Shown here one piece after another: positions 46,776 to 54,478 of a stretch of 64,000 nucleotides of DNA. How positions within the stretch are numbered: the first letter of the stretch is position 1; every line of letters begins with the position of its first letter. Under the pieces are notes generated by a model. That model was not told the DNA's origin, did no database searches, and saw only the letters and a program-made list of their open reading frames with translations. Position numbers and translations under genes: made by a program. Origin of the DNA: Fretibacterium sp. (GTDB taxonomy: Bacteria; Synergistota; Synergistia; Synergistales; Aminobacteriaceae); the NCBI GenBank assembly GCA_024695065.1, contig JAILIX010000038.1:24031-88030 (forward strand), read 5' to 3'.

Positions 46776-48928
46776 GTCAAAGGAGCTTTAAACGACAGAC
46801 TACGGGGAGTGGGCAGACCATCGAACCGGATCAGATACGCAGAGCGTTTCTGATCCACTTCAAGGATAATTCCTTCTCCAAAGGTTCGATGTGCTACCCT
46901 CTCCCCTGACGAAAAGATTTTGGCTGTATCTCCATTTTCAAGCCAGCTGTTGCTGAAAGCAATATATTCTTTTGCATCTGTAACAAGGTTCTCCTTAGGC
47001 CGTTGAACGAAATCAAGGAGTTTTTCATCAATATCCAACAAAAAACGCGAAGGATAACGGGGGGAGCCGTCCAGGTTTCGCCCCTCAGCTTCTGACAGGT
47101 ATAATCCTTTTTTAGCTCTCGTCATGGCGACAAATGCCAGACGCCGTTCCTCCTCCATTCCCTCGAATGTGCGCGTCTTGCGCGACGGAAAAATCCCCTC
47201 ATTCATGGCACAAAGGAAGACATAGGGGAATTCCAGACCCTTCGCGGCATGAACAGTCATAAGTTTTACTTTGTCCCTTGTGTCATCAGCATCCGCTCCG
47301 GTGAAGAGAGCCACATGCGCAAGGTAATCTGAAAGTGCAGTCTCCTCTCCACAGGCCGCTTCGTATGCATGGATGGACTGTTTCAGTTCCGCCAGGTTAT
47401 CCAGCCGGTTTTGGGCCCCCTCTGTGCGGAGCATCTTTTCATAGCCGCTGGCATCCAGTACTTCCTCCAATAGTTCCGAAATAGACCGGGATTCGCTGTC
47501 CTTCATGAGATCCTCTATGAGCGTAATAAACTGCACAGCACGCGTCCCTTTGAAGTTGTCCTGTTCAAAGGTGAGGGTCAGAGCCTCCCACAAAGTACAG
47601 TTGTTTTGGGTGGCGTATTCATGGAGAAATTTCATGCGCCGCTCCCCCATGTTGCGTCGGGGGACGTTGACGATACGAGCAAAGGACAGATCATCCCGAT
47701 ATGCAATCATACGCAGATAGGCCAGTGCATCGCGAACTTCCCGTCTTTCAAAGAAAGGAACACCGCTGTAAATCGTGTAAGGAATTTTTTCTTTAATGAA
47801 AACGTCCTCAATCGTCCGCGTGATATAATGCGCTCGGTAAAGAACGCTGATGTCCCTGTACTCTGCTCCGCTTTTGTGGAGTCTCTCAATTTCTGAACTG
47901 ATCCATGACGCCTCATTCTCAGAATTATTGGCATGATAATAAAGAACCGCTCTCCCATCAGATAAAGCTGGTATCAGTGATTTTTTCATTCGAATACTGT
48001 TTTTGCTGATGAGGGAGTTGGCTGCTGCTATGATTTGAGGTGTGGATCGATAGTTCTTCATCATCGAGAGGGTTTTCACCTGTGGAAAAGCTTTGTTGAA
48101 GTTCAAAAAATATCGGACATCTGCACCGCGCCATGTATAGATGGTCTGGTCAGGGTCACCGACAATAAATAAATTTTTGTGATAACAACATAATATCTCC
48201 ATTAACTTATATTGCAGATTGTCTATGTCCTGGAACTCATCAATCATGATGTACTCCAAACGACGCTGCCACTTCAGCCGTAAAGCTTCATCTGTATCAA
48301 AGATATACAGTGTGAGTATAATAAGATCGTTGTAATCCAAACTGAAACATTTCTTTTCCTGATAAAGATAACCATAGAAAATGATATCCTGAGGATCAAC
48401 AGCCTTTTCGTATTTCTGGCGCAAAGGGTCCAGTGACATGGCTGTAAAATTCCGGTAATAATCCGTCTCGGTTATTGTCTTGCGAATCTCTATCATATCC
48501 CTCGCTTTGGAAAAGCTCATGTGGCGCAGCGTCAGCCCCCGCTCTTCGTAGATGATCCCCAGCATGGCATCTATGTCCGTGTTGTCCAGCACCATGAAAG
48601 TCTTTGGGTATTGGATAATATGCGACTCCTCCTGAAGGACAGAGAGGCAAAAACCATGAAATGTGTTGATATATCCTGAGTCATTATCTCCTATCAGGTT
48701 ATGAATACGGCGTTGCATCTCCCCCGCAGATTTGTTGGAAAAAGTGACGCAGAGAATATTCCCAGGCAGGATGCCCAGCTCATTCACTAGCCAGGCAAAT
48801 CGGCGGGACAACGCGCGAGTTTTGCCGGAACCTGCTCCAGCCGCCACACGGATAAACCCCTCTGTGGAGGTTACCGCCTCACGCTGTTCGTTATTCAGCC
48901 CCTCAAGGATGTTCACCTGCATCATCAT
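46748..48928 (-). CDS. UvrD/PcrA-type ATP-dependent DNA helicase
   Basis: SF1A 3'-5' helicase for repair. The 726-residue protein has Q-motif LNNEQREAV, Walker A AAGAGSGKT, FSNKSAGEM, DEFQDIDNLQ, VGDPDQTIYTWRGA, NYRS, TVHAAKGLEFPYVFL and VAMTRAK. The C-terminus has a short Tudor-like region (GERVAHRTFGEGIILEVD...YLIRFDG) as in PcrA. Start at 48928 follows GAGGAGAGG; GTG 48943 is upstream in frame. Its codon use looks a little richer in A+T than the neighbours. It converges on the ABC gene with a 28-base overlap. Confidence 0.94.
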   Translation of the reverse strand: MMMQVNILEGLNNEQREAVTSTEGFIRVAAGAGSGKTRALSRRFAWLVNELGILPGNILCVTFSNKSAGEMQRRIHNLIGDNDSGYINTFHGFCLSVLQEESHIIQYPKTFMVLDNTDIDAMLGIIYEERGLTLRHMSFSKARDMIEIRKTITETDYYRNFTAMSLDPLRQKYEKAVDPQDIIFYGYLYQEKKCFSLDYNDLIILTLYIFDTDEALRLKWQRRLEYIMIDEFQDIDNLQYKLMEILCCYHKNLFIVGDPDQTIYTWRGADVRYFLNFNKAFPQVKTLSMMKNYRSTPQIIAAANSLISKNSIRMKKSLIPALSDGRAVLYYHANNSENEASWISSEIERLHKSGAEYRDISVLYRAHYITRTIEDVFIKEKIPYTIYSGVPFFERREVRDALAYLRMIAYRDDLSFARIVNVPRRNMGERRMKFLHEYATQNNCTLWEALTLTFEQDNFKGTRAVQFITLIEDLMKDSESRSISELLEEVLDASGYEKMLRTEGAQNRLDNLAELKQSIHAYEAACGEETALSDYLAHVALFTGADADDTRDKVKLMTVHAAKGLEFPYVFLCAMNEGIFPSRKTRTFEGMEEERRLAFVAMTRAKKGLYLSEAEGRNLDGSPRYPSRFLLDIDEKLLDFVQRPKENLVTDAKEYIAFSNSWLENGDTAKIFSSGERVAHRTFGEGIILEVDQKRSAYLIRFDGLPTPRSLSFKAPLTYPAKATSK

Positions 48929-49401
48929 GCCGCCTCTCCTCACCAGGTATAAAGCTCATCATGGGGCACACTGGCTAAAAGATGTTGTAAAAACGTCATA
49001 GTCTGTCCCGATTGTTTACTCTCATAAAATAAAACACATCTCAAATGCGGTCCCTTGTCTTCGCCCTGAAATCATAACGCTGTGCATGAATCTGTACTCT
49101 CCGCTTCTATAATTGTTGTAAAAACAATATTAATACCCAAGCCCCTATACTATCAAAACTGCACAGTGTTAATATTTGCGTTATATCATTCCTCAGCGAG
49201 TGTGTATTTTTCGTTCTCTAATCATCCAGCTGTTGGATATACTGACAATGGGATGCAGAAGCTATCTGCCGAAGGACGGCCAGGCGCATTGCTCATTTAA
49301 TGTTGTCAGGGAAACGCAGGAACCCACGGCAGGCCCCCGCGTTTCCCTTTGACACCACTTCTCACCGTTGTTGCCTTATGGCAACTGGAAAAAGACACAC
49401 G
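48929..49401. other. Intergenic region without a convincing gene
   Basis: About 470 bases, visibly A+T-richer than the surroundings. A 72-codon frame at 49082-49300 has no good ribosome site and no family look. One small inverted repeat, ATTGTT-GTAAA-AACAAT (49112-49128), could be an operator. It holds the helicase promoter on the right-to-left strand and the decarboxylase terminator at its right end. Confidence 0.5.
49309..49347 (-). terminator. Probable terminator of the decarboxylase gene
   Basis: A nine-bp stem GGGAAACGC (49309-49317) pairs with 49339-49347 around a 21-base G+C-rich loop, about 55 bases beyond the gene end on the minus strand. The T tail is poor. Confidence 0.45.
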
Positions 49402-50658
49402 TCATTTTGCTGCCGGAAGATCGTCGATGAAGCCCTGAAGAGTTTCCCTGGTAATGTGCTGCATGACGACAATATGTGAGAGGTCTCCACCCAGCCGTTC
49501 ATCGTAATCCGGAGCCAGCGCGTATTTTGCCACAACCTCACGTGGCGGGCGCTTGAAATACACTGTATTGGAGAGCGGCTGCTCCAGCCATGCCGGCCAG
49601 CCCTTCGCGTCCAGTTTCGCCTTGAGCCAGACCGCATTCTCCAGAATTTGCTCTGCCTGCTCCACGAAGCCCTTCTCTCCCACGTGATGAATGAGCCACC
49701 ACAGCTTCAGGGGCGCAGCGGCGGAGCGGGAGCAGTTGATCATGGGCATGCTGCCGTTCAGATAGGTGACCTGATAGGGGTTCTGATTCTCCATGACTTC
49801 CTTCGTCGTCAGGAAAAAGCCCGCCGGTTCGTCCATGCCAAAGAACTTGTGGCCGCTGATCGCAATGGAGTCAAAGGGCTGAACCCTTCGGTTCACAGCA
49901 TCCCGGTACTTTGTGTAAGGCAGGTAGCCGCCAAACAGAGCGGCATCCACATGGCGGTAAACAGCAATGGGGGAATGTTTCTCCAGGACAGCGTTCAAAG
50001 CTTCCTGATTATCGACACCACCCTTAAACGTCGTTCCCATGGCGTAAACCATCAGCGCCGGGCGGCCCGGCACCAGTACCTTCTCCAGCTCCTCCGGAAT
50101 CATGCAGCCGTGCACATCGGCAGGGACGAGCCTCAGTTCAAGATTTTGGAGATCCGCCAGCCGCATATTTGAATAATGTGCAGCATCGGACACATAGACG
50201 ATGGGCTTCTGCTGCGTCTTCTTCTCCAGATACTTCGAACCAAAATAAATTCCATGGTCATTTCCGTCCGTGCCGCTGAAGGTAACGATACCCCACAGGT
50301 TATCCTTGTCGAAGCCGTAAAGCGGGCCAAAGAACTCGATGACCTCGCGTTCAAAATCCAGGGTGTTCGGATAGTCCTCCTCTGAGTGGAACGGATCCCC
50401 GGCGTTATTAACCATAGCGGAGTAGACCCCGCTGTCGATATACCAGCGGTAAAAATCACCCAGCTGGATGTCATGATTCACAGGGTAGCCCAGCATATGC
50501 GCCTTCCGCTCTCTGATACTGGAAGCGAGACGTTCCAGGCTCGCCGGTTCCCGGAGATTTTTCGCCTCCACAATCCCACAGGCCACCAGCAGAACTGCCG
50601 CTGCAGCCATCAGAGTCAGATACTTCAGCTTAAAAAAACCCAACCTTCCATGTTTCAT
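49402..50658 (-). CDS. PLP-dependent group II decarboxylase (histidine decarboxylase-like) with a lipoprotein signal
   Basis: The 418-residue protein matches bacterial PLP histidine decarboxylase in layout: LGYPVNHD, FEREVIEFFGPLYGF, GTDGNDHGIYFGSKY, AAHYSNMRL, HVDAALFGG with His236 and Asp238, and the PLP lysine in SGHKFFGMDEPAG, Lys271. It is preceded by a basic start, a hydrophobic stretch and a lipobox LVAC at 24-27, so it appears to be exported and lipidated. The start at 50658 is well fixed by AGGAGGGG six bases ahead. Substrate is uncertain since GSPIPCG of the true enzyme is GMDEPAG here. An exported PLP decarboxylase is unusual. Confidence 0.85.
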   Translation of the reverse strand: MKHGRLGFFKLKYLTLMAAAAVLLVACGIVEAKNLREPASLERLASSIRERKAHMLGYPVNHDIQLGDFYRWYIDSGVYSAMVNNAGDPFHSEEDYPNTLDFEREVIEFFGPLYGFDKDNLWGIVTFSGTDGNDHGIYFGSKYLEKKTQQKPIVYVSDAAHYSNMRLADLQNLELRLVPADVHGCMIPEELEKVLVPGRPALMVYAMGTTFKGGVDNQEALNAVLEKHSPIAVYRHVDAALFGGYLPYTKYRDAVNRRVQPFDSIAISGHKFFGMDEPAGFFLTTKEVMENQNPYQVTYLNGSMPMINCSRSAAAPLKLWWLIHHVGEKGFVEQAEQILENAVWLKAKLDAKGWPAWLEQPLSNTVYFKRPPREVVAKYALAPDYDERLGGDLSHIVVMQHITRETLQGFIDDLPAAK

Positions 50659-51015
50659 GCTATCCCCTCCTAATAAAGGAAGTCTCAAAGTGACTGAAAT
50701 TTCGCCAAGTTGAATTTAATGCCGTATTAATCTTACCTCTTCCCACTTCTCAGGACAAGTTGCTTGACAAAAACAAATTGGCCCCGCTGTTATGCTCAAA
50801 CTCGGGTTGCAGCTTATTTACCCTGAGTGCTTCACCACTTACGGCTTTGGTTTCCTGGGAAAACCCCTATCCTGGCGAAGCCTTTCAATCTTATAGGTTA
50901 ATATACATCAACGTTTTATATCTGCTTTTCTGACAGCTTGAACCTCGCAGCGTCATATCCTCGAATATGCTGACAAAAGAGATGTTTGACAGCAGCCATT
51001 TGATGTGAACAATAA
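50659..51015. other. Intergenic region with possible structured RNA
   Basis: No gene. Between 50801 and 50890 several helices are possible: GGCTT 843-847 with AAGCC 878-882 enclosing GGTTT 849-853 with AAACC 861-865, a small hairpin AGTG 826-829 with CACT 836-839, and CTCGGG 801-806 with CCCTGAG 821-827 (numbers offset by 50000). A TTGACA at 50764-50769 with TGTTAT 18 bases later points rightward, into this region. It could be a small RNA on the plus strand or a 5' leader of the decarboxylase on the minus strand; I do not recognise a riboswitch class. Confidence 0.35.
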
Positions 51016-51046
51016 ATCCGGACCCCCACAGACAGGAGGTCCGGAT
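51016..51046 (-). terminator. Terminator of gdhA
   Basis: A nine-bp stem ATCCGGACC (51016-51024) with its complement at 51038-51046, 13-base loop, followed on the minus strand by TTATTGTT. It lies 35 bases past the gdhA stop. Confidence 0.7.
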
Positions 51047-51080
51047 CCGTTACGTGTCCTAAAGAGCCAGCCTCTTAAAC

Positions 51081-52364
51081 TTAAAGGAAAAGTCCCCTCA
51101 GCTCCACGGCCTCAGCAACACGCTGAATGGCAGCCATCGTCGCAGCGCGGCGCATTTTGATCTTCTTGGCTTCGGCGTAGTCCCAGACACGCTTGAAGTT
51201 TTCCTTCATGATATGAATCAGGCGGTTGTTGTACTCCTCCTCCGTCCAGAAGAAGCCCTGAAGGTTCTGAGCCCACTCGAAGTAGGAACCGATGACCCCA
51301 CCGGAATTCGCCAGAAAGTCCGGCACGATCTGGACACCAGCGTCATTGAGGATACTGTCTCCCTCCGGAGTGATGGGACCATTTGCTCCCTCAACGATGA
51401 ACTTCGCCCTGACCTTGCCTGCTGTGTCCTTATTGATAACACCGTCGCGTGCGCAGGGGAACAGGAAGTCGCAGTCCGCGAACAGAGCATCCTCGATCTT
51501 CTCGCAGCCTGTCTTCTCAAAGCCATTCAAAAGACGCTTGGGATCTTTTTTGATTGTCTCGAAGGCTGCAGCAATGTCGAGGCCCTTGGCCGAGTAATAG
51601 GAACCGGTGATGTCACTGATGGCGACGACCTTCACACCGGCATCATGCAGAGTCTTTGCTGTGAAGCTGCCCACGTTGCCGAAGCCCTGAATAGCTGCGC
51701 GCACCTGAGAGGGATCCTTGCTCAGCTTCTTCATGAACTCCAGGCCGCAGGTGGCGACACCACGCCCCGTGGCCTCGTTGCGCCCCCTGGAGCCCCAGTA
51801 GGAGATAGGCTTGCCGGTGAAGATACCGGGCTCAATCTGGCCGCGCATCTTGCCGATGGTGTCCATGAGCCATACCATTTCCTGACCGCCCGTGTTCATA
51901 TCAGGCGCAGGAACGTCCGTCCATGTGCCGACGGAGGAAGCGATGCGAGCCCCAAAAGCACGGGTCATGCGCTCCTTCTCCTTCTTGGACATTGAGAGGG
52001 GATCGCAGGCAATGCCCCCCTTGCCGCCGCCATAGGGGATACCGGCCAGAGAACACTTCCACGTCATGAGCATGGCCAGCGCCTCACACTCATCGATGTC
52101 CACCGCCTGATCATAGCGAAGCCCGCCCTTGGACGGCCCCAGGGCTGTGGAGTGCTGCACGCGGTAGCCCTTGAACACCTGAAGAGAACCGTCGTCCATC
52201 TCCACGGGGACGGAGACCTCAAGCCTCCGCTCAGAGTGGCTCAGGATAGCAATCAGTTTCTCGTCAAGCCCCATCTCATCGGCCGCGCCATAGAACTCCT
52301 GCAGCGCCGTGTCCAGGAGTACATTTGTAACTTTTCTGCGCGCCATTCCAGAACTAGCAGCCAC
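51081..52364 (-). CDS. gdhA: Glutamate dehydrogenase, NAD(P)-dependent
   Basis: Interconverts glutamate and 2-oxoglutarate plus ammonia, a central step of amino acid fermentation. The 427-residue protein has GPSKGGLRYD, the catalytic-lysine GGGKGGI, PAPDMNTGGQEMVW, the nucleotide-binding IQGFGNVGS and PDFLANSGGVIGSYFEW. Start is GTG at 52364 because GGAGGTG lies six bases upstream; ATG codons at 52379 and 52346 are alternatives. It stands as its own unit with a terminator. The 2-oxoglutarate formed could be used by the kor genes at 59977-62764. Confidence 0.94.
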   Translation of the reverse strand: MAASSGMARRKVTNVLLDTALQEFYGAADEMGLDEKLIAILSHSERRLEVSVPVEMDDGSLQVFKGYRVQHSTALGPSKGGLRYDQAVDIDECEALAMLMTWKCSLAGIPYGGGKGGIACDPLSMSKKEKERMTRAFGARIASSVGTWTDVPAPDMNTGGQEMVWLMDTIGKMRGQIEPGIFTGKPISYWGSRGRNEATGRGVATCGLEFMKKLSKDPSQVRAAIQGFGNVGSFTAKTLHDAGVKVVAISDITGSYYSAKGLDIAAAFETIKKDPKRLLNGFEKTGCEKIEDALFADCDFLFPCARDGVINKDTAGKVRAKFIVEGANGPITPEGDSILNDAGVQIVPDFLANSGGVIGSYFEWAQNLQGFFWTEEEYNNRLIHIMKENFKRVWDYAEAKKIKMRRAATMAAIQRVAEAVELRGLFL

Positions 52365-52507
52365 AAAAAACACCTCCATATTAGATTGAGTTAACATTTG
52401 AGAAAAGAGTTCCTAAGCACCCCCGCCCCAGCGGAGCTATGCTTATATTAAATAAAGGATAACATAAAATTGAAAAAAAAGGAGAAAAAACATCTTCAAA
52501 ACTAGAT

Positions 52508-52744
52508 TTAATATTCTGACTCATCTTCTCCTTTATCCTCTATCTCATCAAATTCCAGCTCTGGCTCCTCCTCCCCTGCCAGGAAAATTACCTTCTGCTC
52601 GGCATCCTTCAACAGCTTTTCGCTCTCCCGCATGAGGCCAATCCCCTCCTCAAAGACGCCCAGCGCTTCGTCAAGAGGCATGGGATCCGATTCCAGACGC
52701 TTCAGTATTTCATCCAGACGCTCCAGGTTTTCGCCAAACGACAT
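52508..52744 (-). CDS. xseB: Exodeoxyribonuclease VII small subunit
   Basis: Small helical partner of XseA. The 78-residue protein has the family pattern FGENLERLDEILKRLES, LDEALGVFEEGIGLMRES and LKDAEQKV, then an acidic tail. GGAAGGGGGG precedes the ATG. xseA is not adjacent, so the two subunits are encoded apart. Confidence 0.9.
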   Translation of the reverse strand: MSFGENLERLDEILKRLESDPMPLDEALGVFEEGIGLMRESEKLLKDAEQKVIFLAGEEEPELEFDEIEDKGEDESEY

Positions 52745-52832
52745 GTTCCATCCCCCCTTCCCTTAAGGGGCCGAAGCCCGTCAAAAAATTTTCATTATTA
52801 TCTCATTATAGTCTTTTCAAAGGAAGATAATG

Positions 52833-52841
52833 TGGTAAAAT
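52833..52841 (+). promoter_or_regulatory. Extended -10 promoter of rpmB
   Basis: TG, one base, TAAAAT: TG at 52833-52834 and TAAAAT at 52836-52841. The -35 region is weak, as is usual for extended -10 promoters. Transcription would begin about 70 bases before rpmB. Confidence 0.5.
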
Positions 52842-52919
52842 TTGAGAGTTGAATTGCAGCGGGCAGGCAGGGGGACCTCCTGTGCGCTTAAAGTTCCGAT
52901 GAAACAGGAGGAAATGAAC

Positions 52920-53129
52920 ATGTCTAAAGTTTGTCAGTTCTGTGGACGGGGTCCCGTTACAGGGAACGCGGTGAGCCATTCCAACCGTCATACCCGCCGC
53001 CGTTGGCTCATCAACCTTCAGAGCGTACGCGTCGATGCGGGCGACGGCACCACGTTTAAAGTGCGTGTGTGCACAAAATGCCTGAAGTCCGGCTTCGTCA
53101 AGAGAGCCACCGCCTCCGTGGAAGCGTAG
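52920..53129 (+). CDS. rpmB: 50S ribosomal protein L28
   Basis: Component of the large ribosomal subunit. The 69-residue protein starts [20 protein letters not shown] and has two CxxC pairs (CQFC, CTKC), the zinc-binding C+ form. ATG 52920 is chosen since AGGAGG is eight bases upstream; ATG 52914 is too close to it. Monocistronic with its own promoter and terminator. Confidence 0.97.
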   Translation: MSKVCQFCGRGPVTGNAVSHSNRHTRRRWLINLQSVRVDAGDGTTFKVRVCTKCLKSGFVKRATASVEA

Positions 53130-53145
53130 CGGAAAAAACAGCACA

Positions 53146-53173
53146 TGAAGGAACCCTCCGGGGTTCCTTTTTT
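53146..53173 (+). terminator. Terminator of rpmB
   Basis: A nine-bp stem AAGGAACCC with GGGTTCCTT, four-base loop TCCG, then a run of eight T. Textbook intrinsic terminator. Confidence 0.95.
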
Positions 53174-53195
53174 TTCTGCAGTTCAGTATTGGAAG

Positions 53196-53224
53196 AACCG
53201 GGGAGCAGTACAAAAACTGCTCCC
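53196..53224 (-). terminator. Stem-loop after the YjfB-like gene
   Basis: GGGAGCAGT (53199-53207) pairs with 53214-53222 around a six-base loop and extends by two pairs past a bulge. It is 32 bases downstream of the YjfB-like stop on the minus strand; the T tail is short. Confidence 0.55.
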
Positions 53225-53255
53225 GGATGAGGAATGCCCCTGTACCCTGCGGGTA

Positions 53256-53426
53256 TCAGGCCTGGATGTTCATGGAACCACCCATGCCCATTGACTGCAA
53301 AAGCTGGGACATCGTGTCCTGCTGGAGCTCCATGACGTTCTTAGCCATAGAGGTCTGCACTGCTGACGCCACGCGGGCCGAGGCCATATCCATGGAATAC
53401 CGCGCGATATCTCCAGTGATATCCAT
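53256..53426 (-). CDS. YjfB-family putative motility protein
   Basis: A 56-residue frame on the minus strand, MDITGDIARYSMDMASARV...NVMELQQDTMSQLLQSM, ends at TGA 53256-53258. An excellent AAGGAGGTGA lies nine bases before the ATG at 53426. Size, helical heptad pattern and the MDI start with Ala/Met/Gln-rich helices fit the small YjfB motility family as I recall it. It has no partner genes here, but the window ends in fliK, so flagella are expected. Too short for many gene finders. Confidence 0.75.
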   Translation of the reverse strand: MDITGDIARYSMDMASARVASAVQTSMAKNVMELQQDTMSQLLQSMGMGGSMNIQA

Positions 53427-53532
53427 TACCTGTCACCTCCTTCGCGCAGAATGGTTTAATTATATATCGGATATAAGTCCCCGCAACATAAGGAAGACTG
53501 AGAGGATTTCAAACAGGTTCCGGAGGAGCGCC

Positions 53533-53579
53533 GGCTGGGCATACAGCCGCAGTAATTCTGGCGATAAAGTCCCAGCTCC
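53533..53579 (-). repeat. Downstream copy of a 47-bp direct repeat from the queH 3' end
   Basis: 45 of 47 bases identical to 53678-53724. On the minus strand it encodes again the QueH C-terminal ELGLYRQNYCGCMPS, followed here by RRSSGTCLKSS. Separated from the other copy by 98 bases of palindromic sequence. Confidence 0.9.
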
Positions 53580-53677
53580 CGTTCCAACGCCCCTCTTTCG
53601 GCCTCCGGCCACCTTCCCCCCAAGGGGGAAAGGCTAAAGGCGTCCCTGACGGGCCGCTGGACTCTCCCTCCCCAGAA
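53580..53677. repeat. Palindromic spacer between the two queH 3' repeats
   Basis: 98 bases containing two strong inverted repeats: CCTTCCCCCC facing GGGGGAAAGG around 53612-53633, and GGCC-TCC-GGCC around 53600-53610. This looks like a small dispersed palindromic (REP/MITE-like) element; similar CTTCCCCC-facing-GGGGGAAG sequences are familiar from gut anaerobes. No transposase. Confidence 0.65.
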
Positions 53678-54221
53678 GGCTGGGCATACAGCCACAGTAA
53701 TTCTGCCGATAAAGTCCCAGCTCCTTTGAGGCCCTGATTGAGCGCAGGAACCCGTTCTTTTTTCTCCAAATGCGCGGCTCCCAGGTCAAACTGTTCTCTT
53801 CAGCGATTCGCTCTCCAATGGATGTAATGCGCGCTGCGTCCTTATGCGGGCTGATTGTCAGGCTCGTGCAGAGGTGAGAGCATCCCAGACGAATCGCCGC
53901 TCTCGCCGCAGCTTCAAGCTGAAGCTCAAAGCACGCCGTACAGCGGGCCCCTCCCTCCGGTTCCTCCATCAACCCAAGACGGAGCATATGACTGAGCCAG
54001 ACATCCGGTGCGTAAGGAGCTTCCTCAACCGGAAGACCGTTGTGATAATCCATCAGCTTATGCAGCGCCCCGAGCCGAAGACGGTACTCCTCCACGGGCT
54101 GGATGTTTGAACCATAGAAGAAGCCCGCGACCTGCCAGCCCTCTGCCGTCAGGTCCTCCACAGGGACCGTCGCATCCGGTGCACAACAAATATGAAGCAT
54201 AAGAGCAGATTTTTGCACCAT
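53634..54221 (-). CDS. queH: Epoxyqueuosine reductase QueH
   Basis: Completes queuosine synthesis in tRNA. The 195-residue protein has the paired cysteines LHICCAPDAT near the start, FFYGSNIQPVEEYRLR, CTACFELQLE and the C-terminal YCGCMPS that hold the Fe-S cluster and metal. The start is ATG 54221 (MVQKSALML), since GAGGAGGT is five bases ahead; the longer frame starts inside that site. The last 14 residues, after CGCMPS, run into the palindromic element and are probably not ancestral. The original ending may be the RRSSGTCLKSS read in the second copy downstream. Confidence 0.9.
   Translation of the reverse strand: MVQKSALMLHICCAPDATVPVEDLTAEGWQVAGFFYGSNIQPVEEYRLRLGALHKLMDYHNGLPVEEAPYAPDVWLSHMLRLGLMEEPEGGARCTACFELQLEAAARAAIRLGCSHLCTSLTISPHKDAARITSIGERIAEENSLTWEPRIWRKKNGFLRSIRASKELGLYRQNYCGCMPSLLGRESPAARQGRL
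53678..53724 (-). repeat. Gene-internal copy of the 47-bp queH direct repeat
   Basis: Lies inside queH and encodes the cysteine motif YCGCMPS. Two mismatches to the copy at 53533-53579, offset 145 bases. Confidence 0.9.
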
Positions 54222-54251
54222 GCCCACCTCCTCAGAACACACCTGAAACTC

Positions 54252-54285
54252 AAAAAAGAGGACCTTCTCAGGTCCCCCTCTTCTC
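54252..54285 (-). terminator. Terminator of tRNA-Pro
   Basis: On the minus strand GAGGGGGACC-TGAGAA-GGTCCTC is followed by TTTTTT, 15 to 45 bases beyond the tRNA 3' end. Confidence 0.8.
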
Positions 54286-54300
54286 TTCTTAATAAATTGG

Positions 54301-54375
54301 TCGGGACGAGAGGATTCGAACCTCCGACCCCCTGCACCCCATGCAGATGCGCTAGCCAGACTGCGCTACGTCCCG
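54301..54375 (-). tRNA. tRNA-Pro (anticodon GGG)
   Basis: On the minus strand a full cloverleaf runs from CGGGACG at 54375 to its complement CGTCCCG and discriminator A at 54301, with genomic CCA at 54298-54300. The anticodon stem TCTGC/GCAGG holds the loop ATGGGGT: anticodon GGG with G37, typical for proline. The T arm has GGTTCGAATCC. It has its own promoter and terminator. Confidence 0.95.
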
Positions 54376-54385
54376 AACAAAAGAT

Positions 54386-54413
54386 ATTGTATCGCATTTT
54401 CCGAAAAGGTCAA
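54386..54413 (-). promoter_or_regulatory. Promoter of tRNA-Pro
   Basis: On the minus strand TTGACC (54408-54413), 16 bases, TACAAT (54386-54391). Transcription would start within a few bases of the tRNA 5' end. Confidence 0.75.
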
Positions 54414-54428
54414 TAGCCCCCTGCTCCG

Positions 54429-54437
54429 TGGTACAAT
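54429..54437 (+). promoter_or_regulatory. Extended -10 promoter of murJ
   Basis: TG, one base, TACAAT (54432-54437), about 42 bases before the murJ ATG. It is divergent from and close to the tRNA-Pro promoter, so the two may compete for polymerase. Confidence 0.5.
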
Positions 54438-54478
54438 AATTTTTGTAAGGCCGCGAGGCGGCGAAAGGGGCTGAGGAT

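Noticed and set aside
49082..49300. A 72-codon plus-strand frame in the gap beside the helicase
   Set aside because: No Shine-Dalgarno, A+T-rich, and no family-like composition.
50700..50900. A cyclic-di-GMP, TPP, lysine or T-box leader upstream of the decarboxylase
   Set aside because: I compared the bases with the conserved cores of these classes and none matched beyond a short AAAGCC; left as unassigned structure.
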